Shown here piece after piece: positions 41,726 through 42,243 of a DNA stretch of 42,243 nt. Under the pieces are notes generated by a model. The model was not told the origin of the DNA. It saw only the letters and a program-made list of their open reading frames with translations, and searched no databases. The stretch comes from Alphaproteobacteria bacterium (GTDB lineage: Bacteria > Pseudomonadota > Alphaproteobacteria > Kiloniellales > DSM-21159), in assembly GCA_030433005.1 (NCBI GenBank), contig JAUILQ010000048.1:1-42243 (forward strand), written 5' to 3'. A program made the position numbers and the translations under genes. Position 1 is the stretch's first letter. The number at the start of each line of letters is the position of its first letter.

Positions 41726-42243
41726 TCTAAGAGTGCATGCTGCAGGGCAACATAGCGGCATTGTCTGTACCCCTAGGACCGAGCGAGAAGTGGGTCTTTC
41801 AGCGAAGTCTTTACAATAAGCGCGAACGCAAGGTGTGCGTGGTAGTACCACGCCGACCTTGGCAAGGGGGCCACTCTTGACTGTGCTGCGCCGCGTCAAG
41901 AAAGGCCGTGCCCCCGTTGCATCCCCCAGGCCTCTGGCTCTTTCAGGGCTTGCCTGTCCGCCTTAGCCTTCGGCGGCGGTGGAAGCCCGTTCCAGAGCCA
42001 GCAGACCGTATCGCCGGTCAATCACTCGCGGGAGACGTCGCTCTCCCTGTACCCATCGACTTGGAGGGCGTTCCTGCCCCCAAGACCCCTGACCATGTCA
42101 TGGAGACCAACCGTCCGCCGGTTGGATGCCGCCAGCGCCTCGCCGCTGGACCCGATCCAAGGGCTATCGCGCCCCTGGACACCCACTCGCAGGACTTGGA
42201 GATATGCCTCTCCACCTGCGCCGAACCATGCACAATCGACTGG
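41726..42243. other. Region without a confident gene, window end
   Basis: GC rises again after about 41820. No reading frame here has a good start and ribosome site. One plus-strand frame is open from 41881 to the window end without an ATG. It reads with a balanced amino-acid composition from about residue 40, so it may be a gene with an upstream start lost or a pseudogene. The only clear structure is the palindrome at 41837-41853. Confidence 0.4.
41837..41853. repeat. Perfect short palindrome downstream of the ankyrin gene
   Basis: GCGTGGTA (41837-41844), one base, TACCACGC (41846-41853). With a one-base centre it cannot fold into a normal hairpin without losing pairs, so an operator or protein-binding site is more likely than a terminator. 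Confidence 0.5.

Larger units (their letters stand above)
34797..42243. mobile_element. Integrative element inserted at tRNA-Leu (one end only)
   Basis: From the tRNA to the window end the gene content is that of a mobile element: a site-specific recombinase next to the tRNA, small unknown genes, a conjugative coupling ATPase and small membrane proteins, then low-GC cargo. GC content is visibly lower than in the chromosomal part, and lowest at about 40200-41820. No relaxase or complete type IV secretion set is visible, so the element either continues beyond the window or is mobilised by another system. Confidence 0.75.

Noticed and set aside
41666..41899. Minus-strand frame across the end of the ankyrin gene
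   Set aside because: It starts with TTG, lacks a ribosome site, overlaps the ankyrin gene and has no recognisable features.
34760..42243. Second attachment site (repeat of the tRNA-Leu 3' end)
   Set aside because: I looked for the T-arm/acceptor sequence to the right of the tRNA and did not find it, so the other end is probably outside the window.

Overview
The window is a very GC-rich bacterial chromosome segment, and its gene families point to an alphaproteobacterium, probably of the Rhodospirillales/Kiloniellales kind. The evidence is the order of the division and cell-wall genes, the FtsZ C-terminal peptide, a TTAA-N7-TTAA (CtrA-type) box, a GTTC-N7-GTTC (alphaproteobacterial LexA-type) box, and the gene set around rnpB. 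This placement comes from reading the sequence, not from a database search.

Layout. Positions 1-1975 hold the end of one chemotaxis receptor and a complete globin-coupled receptor; these are tandem relatives. Positions 2155-6462 hold a DjlA-like J-protein, an Uup-type ABC-F ATPase, a DMT/EamA transporter and an AmpD-type amidase. Positions 6531-6942 are the RNase P RNA gene with a good promoter. A leader at 6943-7308 carries a LexA-like box, candidate promoters and MraZ boxes. It leads into a complete dcw cluster (7309-26256) in canonical order: mraZ, rsmH, ftsL, ftsI, murE, murF, mraY, murD, ftsW, murG, murC, murB, ddl, ftsQ, ftsA, ftsZ. Most of these genes overlap at ATGA or GTGA, so they are probably co-transcribed and translationally coupled. 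Together they make the UDP-MurNAc-pentapeptide, convert it to lipid II and build the division ring and septal synthase. After a strong hairpin come lpxC, bamD, recN, ligA, a small unknown gene and an NTF2-like gene. A convergent EF-hand gene ends at a shared bidirectional hairpin.

At 34712-34796 lies tRNA-Leu(CAA). Everything to its right (34797 to the window end) looks like one end of an integrative element. It has a large serine recombinase pointing at the tRNA, small basic and unknown proteins, a VirD4/TraG-type coupling ATPase without a membrane anchor, and three small membrane proteins. Beyond these lies a clearly lower-GC cargo pair: an unknown 352-residue protein and an ankyrin-repeat protein. 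The second attachment site is not in the window.

The most unusual features are these. The recombinase reading frame has no stop codon and runs antisense through the tRNA, in frame into the chromosomal EF-hand gene (980 codons in all). A CtrA-type box lies in front of the globin receptor. A LexA-type box lies in front of the dcw operon. The cargo pair has no recognisable function.
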